Below are positions 46,157 to 55,551 of a stretch of DNA of 64,000 nucleotides, piece after piece. The DNA lies in assembly GCF_008085915.1 (NCBI RefSeq), contig NZ_VSJK01000008.1:124001-188000 (forward strand), given 5' to 3'. Positions within the stretch are counted from its first letter, which is position 1. Each line of letters starts with the position of its first letter. The stretch is from Oceaniovalibus sp. ACAM 378. GTDB taxonomy: Bacteria; Pseudomonadota; Alphaproteobacteria; Rhodobacterales; Rhodobacteraceae. The translations under genes were made by a program, and so were the position numbers. The notes below the pieces were generated by a model. That model saw only the letters and a program-made list of their open reading frames with translations. It was not told where the DNA came from and did no database searches.

Positions 46157-47857
46157 ATGTCACGCCCGAGATCAGCGAGCAGAAACGCGCGACGGCGACC
46201 CATCCTCTTTGCAAGGGCAAGGGCTGCGGGAGGCCGGGGCTGGCGTATGCTGCGCCATCGCGGCCCGGGGCAGGTGCAGTTCTGGTTCATCGCGCTGATC
46301 GTCGGAGTGGCGGCGGGGTTCGCCTCGCTGGGGTTTCGCAAGAGCATCAGCTGGCTGCAATCCGCACTGTATGGCACTGATGACCCGGCATATATTCACA
46401 GCTTTGCCAACACGCTGGACTGGTACTGGATCTTGCTGATTCCGACCATCGGCGGGTTGGTCGTAGGTGTGATCCTTGATCGATTCACCCCCGACGGGCA
46501 TGTGCGCGCGGTGGCTGACGTGATCGAGGGCGCGGCGCTGCACGACGGGCGGGTGGAAAAACGCGCCGGTCTGGCCAGTGCGCTGGCATCGATGATCACC
46601 CTGTCGTCGGGGGGATCATCCGGGCGCGAGGGGCCGGTGGTGCACCTGGCCGGGGTGGTATCGTCCTGGGTGTCGAACCTGATCCATGCCGATGGGATTA
46701 CCGGTCGCAATCTGCTGGGCTGTGCCGTGGCGGCGGCGGTGTCGGCCAGTTTCAATGCGCCCATCGCCGGGGCGCTGTTCGCTCTTGAGGTCGTGCTGCG
46801 CCATTTTGCGGTTCATGCCTTTGCGCCCATCGTCATCGCATCGGTCGCGGGAACGGTAATCAACCGGCTGGCCTTTGGCGACGTGACCGAGTTTTCGTTG
46901 GGCCCTGACGGTGTTCTTGAATTCTATGTGGAGCTGCCCGCCTTTCTGATGCTGGGGCTGGTCTGTGGTCTGGTTGCCGTTGTGCTGATGCGGGCAATTT
47001 TTTGGGCCGATGAAATGGGGACGCGGATGCAGGCTGCGATTCGTCTGCCGCGCGCCTTGCGACCCTGTTTGGCGGGGGCGTTGCTGGGCGGTTTGGCGAT
47101 CTGGTTTCCCCATATCATCGGTGTGGGATACGAGACGACGTCCCGCGCCCTGACCGGCAATCTGATCCTGCACGAGGCAATCGTCTTTGCCGTTCTGAAG
47201 ACCGTCGCGGTGGCGATCACCATGGGCGGGCGTATGGGCGGCGGGGTGTTTTCACCTTCATTGATGCTGGGTGCTTTGACCGGGCTGGCCTTTGGGCTGA
47301 TTGCGACCGGGGTGTTTCCCAACGTTTCGGGCTCCGAGACGCTGTATGCGCTGGCCGGGATGGGCGCGGTGGCGGCGGCAGTTCTGGGCGCGCCGATCTC
47401 GACGACGCTGATCGTGTTTGAATTGACCGGGGACTGGCAGACCGGACTGGCGGTGATGGTGGCGGTGTCGCTGTCCACCGCCTTGGCCTCGCGGCTGGTG
47501 GACCGGTCGTTTTTCCTTACCCAGTTGGAGCGGCGCAACATTGCCATTTCCCGCGGGCCGCAGGCCTATCTGTTGTCGATGTTCCGGGTTTCCAACGTGA
47601 TGCGCAAACCAGATGATCCCCGCGCGCCGCCTGACGACGGGATTTGGGACGCGATCGAGGCGGGCGACATGGTAGAGGGCAACGCGACGCTGAAAACCGC
47701 GCTTCCGATGTTCGAGGAAACCGGCCGGGCGTATATTCCGGTTGTGCGGCTGGGGGCGTCGGGGGAAGAACCTGAAATCCTCGGCGCACTTTTCCACGTC
47801 GATGCCCTGCGCGCCTATAACAGGGCCTTGGCGACAACGTCGGCAGAGCGATCTTGA
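46157..47857 (+). CDS. CLC-family chloride channel/antiporter
   Basis: A 566-residue membrane protein with about ten to twelve helices. SSGGSSGREGP contains the conserved GxEGP with the gating glutamate. FNAPIAGALFALE and GGRMGGGVFSPSLMLG are further CLC signatures. The C-terminal 100 residues look like a short CBS-type regulatory region (ALPMFEETGRAYIPVV). The ATG at 46157 is chosen after a basic leader; the frame is open for 34 codons further into the divergent FAD-oxidase start. The transported ion is not provable. Confidence 0.88.
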   Translation: MSRPRSASRNARRRPILFARARAAGGRGWRMLRHRGPGQVQFWFIALIVGVAAGFASLGFRKSISWLQSALYGTDDPAYIHSFANTLDWYWILLIPTIGGLVVGVILDRFTPDGHVRAVADVIEGAALHDGRVEKRAGLASALASMITLSSGGSSGREGPVVHLAGVVSSWVSNLIHADGITGRNLLGCAVAAAVSASFNAPIAGALFALEVVLRHFAVHAFAPIVIASVAGTVINRLAFGDVTEFSLGPDGVLEFYVELPAFLMLGLVCGLVAVVLMRAIFWADEMGTRMQAAIRLPRALRPCLAGALLGGLAIWFPHIIGVGYETTSRALTGNLILHEAIVFAVLKTVAVAITMGGRMGGGVFSPSLMLGALTGLAFGLIATGVFPNVSGSETLYALAGMGAVAAAVLGAPISTTLIVFELTGDWQTGLAVMVAVSLSTALASRLVDRSFFLTQLERRNIAISRGPQAYLLSMFRVSNVMRKPDDPRAPPDDGIWDAIEAGDMVEGNATLKTALPMFEETGRAYIPVVRLGASGEEPEILGALFHVDALRAYNRALATTSAERS

Positions 47858-47893
47858 GGAAAGTTCGATTTCTTTGGCGCGAGACCAGCCGAG

Positions 47894-47935
47894 TGTCGAT
47901 TGCTCTGGCCGAGCGTCGCTCGCCCTGATCCGGAG
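47894..47935. repeat. Degenerate direct repeat before dnaG
   Basis: Two similar 20-bp segments, GCCGAGTGTCGATTGCTCTG and GCCGAGCGTCGCTCGCCCTG, match at 16 of 20 positions. The second contains a CGAGCG-T-CGCTCG dyad. They lie in the CLC-dnaG gap. No function is evident. Confidence 0.4.
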
Positions 47936-47979
47936 GCTTGAATTTGGTCGACAGGCGCGCCTCGGCTGCCGAAGGTGGC

Positions 47980-48007
47980 TGGACACTCGCGACGATTAGG
48001 CCAATAT
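47980..48007 (+). promoter_or_regulatory. Candidate promoter giving a leaderless dnaG transcript
   Basis: TGGACA (47980-47985, 5 of 6 matches to the -35 consensus) and CAATAT (48002-48007) are 16 bp apart. The latter ends 7 nt before the dnaG ATG, and no Shine-Dalgarno is present. The geometry matches that in front of uvrD. Confidence 0.4.
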
Positions 48008-48014
48008 CATCTGC

Positions 48015-49955
48015 ATGTCTCTGCCCCCCGGATTTCTCGACGAACTGAAGACCCGCATCAGCCTGTCACAGGTGGTGGGGCGAAAGGTGACGTGGGACGT
48101 CCGAAAATCCAATCAAGGCAAGGGTGACATGTGGGCGCCTTGCCCCTTCCATCAGGAAAAAAGCGCTTCTTTTCATGTGGATGACCGCAAGGGATTTTAT
48201 CATTGCTTTGGCTGCCACGAAAGCGGCGATGCCATCAAGTTCGTGCGTGAAACCGAAAACGTGAGTTTCATGGAAGCGATCGAGATTCTGGCGGGCGAGG
48301 CGGGGATGCCGATGCCGGCCAAAGATCCGCAGGCGGTCGAAAAGGCCGATGCGCGCAGCCGCCTGATCGAAGTCATGGAACAGGCGGTGCAATATTTCCG
48401 TCTGCAGCTTAAAACGATGGGGGCGGCGGATGCGCGCGCCTATCTGGTGAGACGTGGACTGTCCGAGGCCGCGCAGGAGCGGTGGGAAATCGGCTTTGCC
48501 CCCTCTGGCTGGCAGGGGCTGTCGGACGCCATGTGCGCCAAAGGCGTGGCCGACGATCTGTTGCTGGAGGCCGGTCTGGTCAAGACCGGACGCCCCGGGA
48601 AACCGCCCTATGACGTGTTTCGCAACCGCATCATGTTTCCGATCCGCGATGTTCAAGGCCGCGCCATCGGCTTTGGCGGTCGGGCGATGGATCCCGATGA
48701 CAAGGCGAAGTACCTGAACTCGCCGGAAACCCCGCTGTTCGACAAATCGCGCACCCTGTACAACCTGAACCGTGCCCGCGAGGCTTCGGGCAAAGGCGCG
48801 ACCGTGATCGTCGCCGAGGGTTACATGGACGTGATTTCCCTGTCCGAAGCAGGATTCGCCGGTGCCGTCGCCCCTCTGGGCACGGCAGTGACCGAAGATC
48901 AGTTGCGCATGATGTGGCGGATTGCCGATGAACCGGTGATCGCGCTGGACGGCGACACGGCGGGTCTGCGGGCGGCACATCGGGTGATCGACACGGCGCT
49001 GCCATTGCTGGAGGCGGGCAAGGGGCTGCGGTTCTGCCTGCTGCCCCAGGGAATGGACCCGGATGACCTGTTGAAGGCACAGGGTGCCGGCGCGATGCAA
49101 AAGCTTGTGATGGATGCCCGGCCGATGGTCGATCTGTTGTGGCAGCGCGAGACCGAGGGCGGGGTCTTCGACAGCCCCGAACGCCGCGCGGCGCTGGACA
49201 AGGCACTGCGTGCGGTGATCGGCCGAATCGCTGATCCACACATCCGCACCCATTACGGCAGCGCGATCAAGGACAAGCGCTGGACCCTGTTCAATCCGCG
49301 TAGAACCAGTTGGACACCGAAACAGAAGGTCGCTGTGGCGACCCCGAATACCCGGGCCTCGCAACTGGCACAGGGCAATTCGCGGATGGATGAAATGCTG
49401 CGCGAGGCGGTGATCCTTGCCGTTCTTTTGCGCCATCCCTCGGTCGTGGCACAGTTCGAAGATGCGCTTGAACGGCTCGAGTTTCTCGACAGTGACCACG
49501 CCGCCATTGCGCACGCGCTGTTGCTGTATCATCAAGATCCGGACCCGGCGGCGAGAATGGAGGCTGTTCTGGGCGCGGCAACCCTTGAAAAACTGTTCGC
49601 GCCACGCCATGTTTCGCTCTGTCCTGCAGTTCGAAATCCAGGTGATCTCGATATCGCGAGTCTGTGCGTGGCCGAAGAACTGGCAAAGCTGCATTCGCGG
49701 CGTGGGGCACGGCACGAGATCGAAGAAGCGGTGCGCGATGCCGAATCTGGGTTGAATGAAGGTCAGACCTGGAGATTGGGTCAGGCGGTCGAAGCGCGCA
49801 ACCGCGCAGAACGCGCTGAGAATGAGGATCGAACCGAATTTGAGATCGGAGCAAACGGCGCGCGAATCAACCGTGACGAGCGTTTGAGGCTTGATTCGCT
49901 GCTCGAACAGATAAATACCGGTAAATCCGGCACTAAGGCCCGTGACTCTCGGTGA
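48015..49955 (+). CDS. dnaG: DNA primase
   Basis: A 646-residue enzyme that makes RNA primers for replication. The CHC2 zinc finger is at residues about 38-70 (PCPFHQEK, YHCFGCHESGD). The TOPRIM domain has VIVAEGYMDV near residue 260 and the DGDTAG acidic motif. The C-terminal part would bind DnaB helicase. It is followed by rpoD after 101 bp, the core of the classical macromolecular synthesis operon; rpsU is not next to it. Confidence 0.97.
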   Translation: MSLPPGFLDELKTRISLSQVVGRKVTWDVRKSNQGKGDMWAPCPFHQEKSASFHVDDRKGFYHCFGCHESGDAIKFVRETENVSFMEAIEILAGEAGMPMPAKDPQAVEKADARSRLIEVMEQAVQYFRLQLKTMGAADARAYLVRRGLSEAAQERWEIGFAPSGWQGLSDAMCAKGVADDLLLEAGLVKTGRPGKPPYDVFRNRIMFPIRDVQGRAIGFGGRAMDPDDKAKYLNSPETPLFDKSRTLYNLNRAREASGKGATVIVAEGYMDVISLSEAGFAGAVAPLGTAVTEDQLRMMWRIADEPVIALDGDTAGLRAAHRVIDTALPLLEAGKGLRFCLLPQGMDPDDLLKAQGAGAMQKLVMDARPMVDLLWQRETEGGVFDSPERRAALDKALRAVIGRIADPHIRTHYGSAIKDKRWTLFNPRRTSWTPKQKVAVATPNTRASQLAQGNSRMDEMLREAVILAVLLRHPSVVAQFEDALERLEFLDSDHAAIAHALLLYHQDPDPAARMEAVLGAATLEKLFAPRHVSLCPAVRNPGDLDIASLCVAEELAKLHSRRGARHEIEEAVRDAESGLNEGQTWRLGQAVEARNRAERAENEDRTEFEIGANGARINRDERLRLDSLLEQINTGKSGTKARDSR

Positions 49956-49988
49956 GGGAACGGTAAAGAAAACCAGTTAAGAAGGTGT

Positions 49989-50029
49989 GCGAATCACTGA
50001 TTCGCGTTACATGATTCGCAAAACGAATC
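49989..50029. promoter_or_regulatory. Two inverted repeats with four GANTC sites upstream of rpoD
   Basis: GCGAATC-ACT-GATTCGC (49989-50005) and GATTCG-CAAAA-CGAATC (50013-50029) lie 28-68 bp before the rpoD ATG. GANTC sites begin at 49991, 49999, 50013 and 50025. As RNA they would form two adjacent hairpins in the leader; as DNA they are four CcrM-type methylation sites within 39 bp. Confidence 0.6.
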
Positions 50030-50056
50030 GCTTTCGCCGGGGAAGGGGACAGCCGT

Positions 50057-52054
50057 ATGGCCGCCAAGGACAACGACGACCGCACAAAACAGGACCAGCC
50101 TGAGAACGACGGTCTGGATATGAGCCAGGCCGCGGTCAAAAAGATGATCGCCGATGCGCGCGAGCGTGGATACATCACCTATGATCAGCTGAACCAGGTT
50201 TTGCCGCCCGAACAAGTGTCTTCGGAACAGATCGAAGATGTTATGTCGATGCTGTCCGAAATGGGCATCAACATTATCGAAGACGACGAGGCCGAAGAGG
50301 AAGAAGCCAAAGGCAGCACCGAAGTCGCGACGACTGCGGGCGCGCGGGGTGTTGTCCTTGCAGGGTCAGACACCGAAAAGCTTGACCGGACCGACGATCC
50401 GGTGCGCATGTACCTGCGCGAGATGGGGACAGTCGAACTGCTGAGTCGCGAGGGCGAAATTGCCATCGCCAAGCGGATTGAGGCCGGACGCAACACGATG
50501 ATCGCTGGTCTGTGCGAAAGCCCGCTGACCTTTCAGGCGATCACGATCTGGCGCGACGAATTGCTGAACGAAGACATCCTGCTGCGCGATGTGATCGATC
50601 TGGAAACGACCTTCGGCAACACCTTGGGCGAAGAAGAAGAGGTGGCTGCGGTTCCGGGCGTCAGCGCCGACGCAGGGCAGGGCGCCAAGTCGAATGACGC
50701 AAAGCCCGAACTCGACGCCGACGGCAATCCGCTGTCCAAGGCCGAAGATGACGATGACGACGACGATGACGATGATCAGGCGAACATGTCGCTGGCCGCA
50801 ATGGAAGCGGCGCTGAAACCCCGCGTCCTTGAGATGCTGGATGTCATCGCGAACGATTATGTGACCCTGTCCGAGATGCAGGATCTGCGCATGTCGGCCA
50901 CCCTGAACGAGGATGGTTCGTTCACGGATGTCGCCGAGTCGGACTATCAGAAATTGCGCAGTGAAATCGTGCTGTTGGTGAACGAACTTCACCTGCACAA
51001 CAACCGTATCGAAGCATTGATCGATCAGTTGTACGGCATCAATCGTAAGATCATGTCGATCGATTCCAGCATGGTGAAGCTGGCCGATCAGGCGCGCATC
51101 AACCGGCGCGAATTCATCGACGCCTATCGCGGCTATGAACTTGATCCGACCTGGATGGAGAAGATGGCCGAAAAGGCCGGGCGCGGCTGGCAGGCGTTCA
51201 TCGAACGCTCCAGTGACAAGGTAGAAGAGCTGCGCGGCGAGATGGCGCAAGTGGGGCAGTATGTCGGTGTCGACATCACCGAGTTCCGCCGCATCGTGCA
51301 GCAGGTCCAGAAGGGCGAAAAAGAGGCACGGCAGGCGAAAAAGGAAATGGTCGAGGCGAACCTGCGTCTGGTCATCTCGATCGCCAAGAAATACACGAAC
51401 CGCGGCCTGCAATTCCTTGATCTCATTCAGGAAGGCAACATCGGCCTGATGAAGGCGGTGGACAAGTTCGAATATCGTCGCGGATATAAGTTCAGCACCT
51501 ATGCGACATGGTGGATCCGTCAGGCGATCACCCGATCGATCGCCGATCAGGCGCGCACGATCCGTATTCCGGTCCATATGATCGAAACGATCAATAAGCT
51601 GGTCCGTACGGGTCGCCAGATGCTGCACGAAATCGGCCGCGAACCCACGCCCGAGGAACTGGCCGAAAAGCTGCAGATGCCGTTGGAAAAGGTTCGCAAG
51701 GTGATGAAAATCGCCAAAGAGCCGATTTCGCTGGAAACCCCCATCGGCGACGAAGAAGACAGCCAGTTGGGCGATTTCATCGAGGACAAGAACGCCGTCT
51801 TGCCGTTGGATTCCGCTATTCAGGAAAACCTGAAGGAAACGACGACGCGCGTTCTGGCATCGCTGACGCCGCGCGAAGAGCGGGTATTGCGCATGCGGTT
51901 CGGTATCGGGATGAACACCGATCACACGCTTGAGGAAGTGGGCCAACAGTTCAGCGTGACACGCGAACGGATCCGCCAGATCGAGGCCAAAGCGCTCAGA
52001 AAGCTGAAGCATCCAAGCCGCAGCCGAAAGTTGCGCAGTTTCCTTGATCAGTAA
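50057..52054 (+). CDS. rpoD: RNA polymerase primary sigma factor RpoD
   Basis: A 665-residue housekeeping sigma factor. Region 1.1 is at the N terminus. Region 1.2 ([11 protein letters not shown], about 115) is followed by a long non-conserved insert containing a run of ten Asp near residue 233-242. Then come region 2 ([17 protein letters not shown] and [15 protein letters not shown]), region 3, and region 4.2 ([20 protein letters not shown]). The ATG has GAAGGGG 7 nt upstream. Its leader holds the paired GANTC dyads. Confidence 0.98.
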   Translation: MAAKDNDDRTKQDQPENDGLDMSQAAVKKMIADARERGYITYDQLNQVLPPEQVSSEQIEDVMSMLSEMGINIIEDDEAEEEEAKGSTEVATTAGARGVVLAGSDTEKLDRTDDPVRMYLREMGTVELLSREGEIAIAKRIEAGRNTMIAGLCESPLTFQAITIWRDELLNEDILLRDVIDLETTFGNTLGEEEEVAAVPGVSADAGQGAKSNDAKPELDADGNPLSKAEDDDDDDDDDDQANMSLAAMEAALKPRVLEMLDVIANDYVTLSEMQDLRMSATLNEDGSFTDVAESDYQKLRSEIVLLVNELHLHNNRIEALIDQLYGINRKIMSIDSSMVKLADQARINRREFIDAYRGYELDPTWMEKMAEKAGRGWQAFIERSSDKVEELRGEMAQVGQYVGVDITEFRRIVQQVQKGEKEARQAKKEMVEANLRLVISIAKKYTNRGLQFLDLIQEGNIGLMKAVDKFEYRRGYKFSTYATWWIRQAITRSIADQARTIRIPVHMIETINKLVRTGRQMLHEIGREPTPEELAEKLQMPLEKVRKVMKIAKEPISLETPIGDEEDSQLGDFIEDKNAVLPLDSAIQENLKETTTRVLASLTPREERVLRMRFGIGMNTDHTLEEVGQQFSVTRERIRQIEAKALRKLKHPSRSRKLRSFLDQ

Positions 52055-52979
52055 CGCAGGCTGGCATCTGCGAAACCGCGCATTGGAATCGCCGCTTTTG
52101 CGGCGGTTCTTCAACCGGGCGCGGGCGGCGGTTGGCCAGAAGCCACCGTTCTTTGAGTTCGAACCCGTGTCCGGGAACCGCCCAAAGTTCGACCGCCTGA
52201 TGCGCCTGCCGCCTGCGGAACGCACATTTATAGTCGTGTTCACCCCGAGATCGGGCAGTTCGTGGGTGACCCGGTTGGCCGAACAGACCGGCGTGCTCAG
52301 CCAACCCGGCGAGTGTTTTCATCCCGGCTTCATGCCAGCGATGACGCGGTTTTTCGAAACCGGCACGTTACAGGAATACGTTGCCATCCTGCGGCGCAAG
52401 CGTGCCACCGGGGGGCTTTTCGGGTTCGAGGTGACGATGGGCCATGTTACCGCGACCTTCGGCACCTTCCGTCAGATGATCGCCATGTTTCCCGACGCCA
52501 CCGTGTTTTCGCTGATCCGCGAGGATGTGGTGGCGCAGGCTGTCTCTCTGCTCAAGATGCAGCAAACACAGGTCGGGCATCGGGGCGACGGAGACGAGGC
52601 ACGGTTTGCTGATGCCGAAGAGCTGTTCCACTATGATCCCGACGGGATTCGCCTGTGGGTTCAGCGTCTGGTGCGGCTGGAGGCGGCGGCAGAGCGTGCA
52701 TTTGACGCCCATGGCATCACGCCGCATCGCCTGAGTTATGAGCGGAACGTGGCGCTGGGCGCACAGGGGGTGCTGGACGTGCTGGCGCGGCAAATCGGCG
52801 ACCTGCCGCCGATCAGCGCCCCGCCGGACCCTCCTGCTCGGCGCACGGGAAGTACGCGCAACGATGAATTCTCGACGCGGTTCCGGCAGGAAAATTCCGA
52901 TTGGTTGGCCGGTATCGCGGCGCAAAGGGGGGTATGGCTGGACAAGCTGCCACCAGTGGATGGTTGCGAAAAGCCTTGA
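52044..52979 (+). CDS. Stf0-type sulfotransferase family protein
   Basis: A 311-residue protein. The 5'-phosphosulfate loop [17 protein letters not shown] near residue 67 and the GECFHP block match Stf0/PAPS-dependent sulfotransferases, which add sulfate to glycolipids or other small acceptors. The natural acceptor is unknown. The TTG start at 52044 overlaps the rpoD stop by 11 bp. The first ATG in frame is 52 codons later and would still keep the PAPS loop, so the N terminus is uncertain. It may be translated by coupling to rpoD. Confidence 0.75.
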   Translation: MISNAGWHLRNRALESPLLRRFFNRARAAVGQKPPFFEFEPVSGNRPKFDRLMRLPPAERTFIVVFTPRSGSSWVTRLAEQTGVLSQPGECFHPGFMPAMTRFFETGTLQEYVAILRRKRATGGLFGFEVTMGHVTATFGTFRQMIAMFPDATVFSLIREDVVAQAVSLLKMQQTQVGHRGDGDEARFADAEELFHYDPDGIRLWVQRLVRLEAAAERAFDAHGITPHRLSYERNVALGAQGVLDVLARQIGDLPPISAPPDPPARRTGSTRNDEFSTRFRQENSDWLAGIAAQRGVWLDKLPPVDGCEKP

Positions 52980-53032
52980 TCGCCCACCCCCTGCGCCCCA
53001 TATCCCGATTAACTGTTTTTGGAGGTCACCCG

Positions 53033-53416
53033 ATGCCGAAATCCTGCCTTGCGACCGCAGCATTTGTCGCAGCACTTGCGTTTGCGGTTCCGGCCGACGC
53101 ATTTTTGGCCAAAAACGGCCTGGTGGTCGAACCTTCGGGCACGCAGTTCGACGTTCCTTACCGTGGGCAGAGTGGTGCACGGGCGTTCTGGTGTGCTGCG
53201 GCAGACTATGCCGTGCATGCGCTGGGGGCCAAACCAGCCACCCGGATTTGGCGGATGTCCGAACCACCCCGGCGCTCGGGACAGGGCATCACATTCTCTC
53301 TGTCCTCTGAGGGTGCCGCGCAATCGACTGGCCTTGCCATTTTTGGCGGCCGGGGCGCAAGCCTCACCGTGGCCCACGCCGATTTGTTGTGCGAGCCACT
53401 CTCAATTCTCGACTGA
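53033..53416 (+). CDS. Small exported protein of unknown function
   Basis: A 127-residue protein. A signal peptide is clear (basic start, hydrophobic core, cleavage likely after PADA near residue 23). The mature part has two cysteines (FWCAAADYA, DLLCEPL) that could form a disulfide in the periplasm. The ATG has GGAGG 7 nt upstream. I do not recognise the family. It lies between the sulfotransferase and yjbQ. Confidence 0.7.
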   Translation: MPKSCLATAAFVAALAFAVPADAFLAKNGLVVEPSGTQFDVPYRGQSGARAFWCAAADYAVHALGAKPATRIWRMSEPPRRSGQGITFSLSSEGAAQSTGLAIFGGRGASLTVAHADLLCEPLSILD

Positions 53417-53431
53417 CGTGGTGGCTGGCGG

Positions 53432-53854
53432 ATGGCGGAACATTCTGTGCTGACCTGCGCGACCCAAGGCGCGGGGCTGTATGAAATCACTGCGAAGGTC
53501 GGCGGGTGGCTTGAGTGCTGCGTCGCGGATACGGGTCTTTTAACGCTTTTCATCCAACACACTTCGGCATCTCTGTTGATACAAGAGAACGCGGACACTG
53601 AAGTGCAGACCGATCTTGCCGGGTTCTTCGCCCGTCTTGTCCCGCCGTCGACCGATCCGACAATGAGTTATCTGACCCACATCTATGAGGGTCCCGACGA
53701 CATGCCGGCGCATATAAAAGCAGCGATTTTACCGGTAAACCTGACGATTCCAGTGATCGACGGAAGGTTGCAACTGGGCCGCTGGCAGGGGATTTTCCTG
53801 TTCGAACACCGGGACCGGCCGCACATCCGTTCGATACAGGCGATGCTCACCTGA
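53432..53854 (+). CDS. YjbQ/UPF0047 family protein (secondary thiamine-phosphate synthase type)
   Basis: A 140-residue protein with the family blocks FIQHTSASLLIQENAD, THIYEGPDDMPAHIKA and LGRWQGIFLFEHR. The conserved His, Glu and Asp residues sit in these blocks. E. coli YjbQ shows weak thiamine-phosphate synthase activity, but its true role is unsettled. It stands 15 bp after the exported-protein gene. Confidence 0.88.
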   Translation: MAEHSVLTCATQGAGLYEITAKVGGWLECCVADTGLLTLFIQHTSASLLIQENADTEVQTDLAGFFARLVPPSTDPTMSYLTHIYEGPDDMPAHIKAAILPVNLTIPVIDGRLQLGRWQGIFLFEHRDRPHIRSIQAMLT

Positions 53855-53972
53855 CCGCCAACTGAATCCCGGCTGCAACACCCACATGTTGTGTGTCATC
53901 CGGCCCCTGTGCAAATTCTTGCGGTGTGCCTATAAGGATTGCGGATCACAAGGTTGAGGGGCCGACACTGAC

Positions 53973-54437
53973 ATGCGATGCCCGTTTTGCGGAAATATCG
54001 ATACACAGGTCAAGGACTCGCGTCCGGCCGAAGACCACGCCGCCATCCGTCGGCGGCGGTTCTGTCCGGCCTGCGGCGGACGGTTCACCACTTACGAGCG
54101 GGTACAGCTGCGCGATCTGGTGGTCATCAAGACCAACGGACGGCGCGAAGAGTTCGACCGTGACAAGCTCGAACGGTCTATCCGCATCGCGCTTCAGAAA
54201 CGGCCGGTGGAACCTGAGCGTATCGATCAGATGATTTCCGGCATCGTTCGGCGACTGGAGTCGCTTGGTGACACCGACATCCCGTCAAAGGTGATCGGCG
54301 AAATCGTGATGGAGAGTCTGGCGCGGATCGACACTGTGGCCTATGTGCGGTTTGCCAGTGTTTACAAGAACTTCCAGGCCGCCGGTGATTTCGACAAGTT
54401 CGTAAGCGAACTGCGCCCGATCATTCCTGAAGAGTGA
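53973..54437 (+). CDS. nrdR: Ribonucleotide reductase transcriptional repressor NrdR
   Basis: A 154-residue regulator. The N-terminal zinc ribbon reads MRCPFCG and [13 protein letters not shown]. An ATP-cone domain (about 47-140) senses dATP/ATP. It represses nrd operons by binding NrdR boxes. Placement just before ribD and the riboflavin genes is typical of alphaproteobacteria. The gap to ribD is 10 bp. Confidence 0.97.
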   Translation: MRCPFCGNIDTQVKDSRPAEDHAAIRRRRFCPACGGRFTTYERVQLRDLVVIKTNGRREEFDRDKLERSIRIALQKRPVEPERIDQMISGIVRRLESLGDTDIPSKVIGEIVMESLARIDTVAYVRFASVYKNFQAAGDFDKFVSELRPIIPEE

Positions 54438-54447
54438 TCGCGCGCCG

Positions 54448-55551
54448 ATGACCGATGATGCACGCCACATGGCCCATGCGCTGACCCTCGGGCGGCGCGG
54501 GTTGGGGCGCTGTTGGCCGAATCCGGCGGTTGGCTGCATTGTCGTGCGCAACGGGCGCGTGATCGGGCGTGGTCACACTGCGCCCGGCGGGCGGCCCCAT
54601 GGCGAAACCATCGCGCTGGCACAGGCCGGAGCGATGGCGCGGGGTGCCACGGCCTATGTGACGCTGGAACCCTGTGCCCATCACGGAGCGACGCCGCCCT
54701 GCGCACAGGCCCTGATCGATGCCGGTATCGGGCGTTTAGTCTGTGCGATGGTTGATCCCGATCCGCGCGTCGATGGGGGCGGTCTGGCGATGCTGCGCGC
54801 GGCAGGGATTGAGGTTGTCACCGGCGTCGGGGCAGGCCAAGCGGCGATTGATCATGCGGGGTTCTTGTCGCGGGTTACGCGCGGACGGCCGGTTGTAACG
54901 CTGAAACTTGCGACCAGTTTTGATGGCCGGATCGCGATGGCCAGCGGCGAAAGCCGGTGGATCACTGGGCCGGACGCGCGCCGGGCGGTGCATGCCATGC
55001 GGATGAACCATGATGCGGTTTTGATCGGTGCGGGCACGGCGCGGACGGATGACCCGATGCTGGACGTGCGCGGTTTCGGCGATGTTCGCCAACCCGTGCG
55101 TGTGGTCGTCTCGGGCGCACTGGATCTTCCCCATGACGGTCGGCTGGCCCGGTCAGCGCGCGAGGTTCCCTTGTGGTTGGTGCATGGGCCCGGGGCCGAT
55201 GTGGACCGTTGGTCCAGGCTGGGTGCACGGATGATCTGTGTGGCGCAACCTCATGATCCGGCTGAGGTATTATCGGCACTGGGGGCGGCAGGATTGACCC
55301 GGATTTTTTGCGAGGGGGGCGGCGAACTGGCCGCGTCAATGATCTGCGCGGGCGTTGTTGACCGTCTGGTGGGATTCAATGCCGGGCTGGTGCTGGGCGC
55401 TGGGGGGCGGCCCGCTCTGGCGGAGTTGGGGATCGACACACTGGCCGATGCGCCGCGGTTCCGGCTCGACTCGGTGCGACAGATCGGCGGCGACGTGATG
55501 CACATCTGGTCAGCGCCACAACGCAGCACGGCTGGCGAACACCCCCTGTAG
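54448..55551 (+). CDS. ribD: Bifunctional riboflavin biosynthesis deaminase/reductase RibD
   Basis: A 367-residue protein with an N-terminal cytidine-deaminase-like zinc domain (PCAHHGATPPC for two zinc cysteines) and a C-terminal NADPH reductase domain (LKLATSFDGRIA, WITGPDARR). It performs steps two and three from GTP to riboflavin. The usual HAE zinc/catalytic motif reads HGE here (GGRPHGETIAL), which keeps the His and Glu. Its last 42 bp overlap the 3' end of the convergent kpsC-like gene. Confidence 0.95.
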   Translation: MTDDARHMAHALTLGRRGLGRCWPNPAVGCIVVRNGRVIGRGHTAPGGRPHGETIALAQAGAMARGATAYVTLEPCAHHGATPPCAQALIDAGIGRLVCAMVDPDPRVDGGGLAMLRAAGIEVVTGVGAGQAAIDHAGFLSRVTRGRPVVTLKLATSFDGRIAMASGESRWITGPDARRAVHAMRMNHDAVLIGAGTARTDDPMLDVRGFGDVRQPVRVVVSGALDLPHDGRLARSAREVPLWLVHGPGADVDRWSRLGARMICVAQPHDPAEVLSALGAAGLTRIFCEGGGELAASMICAGVVDRLVGFNAGLVLGAGGRPALAELGIDTLADAPRFRLDSVRQIGGDVMHIWSAPQRSTAGEHPL

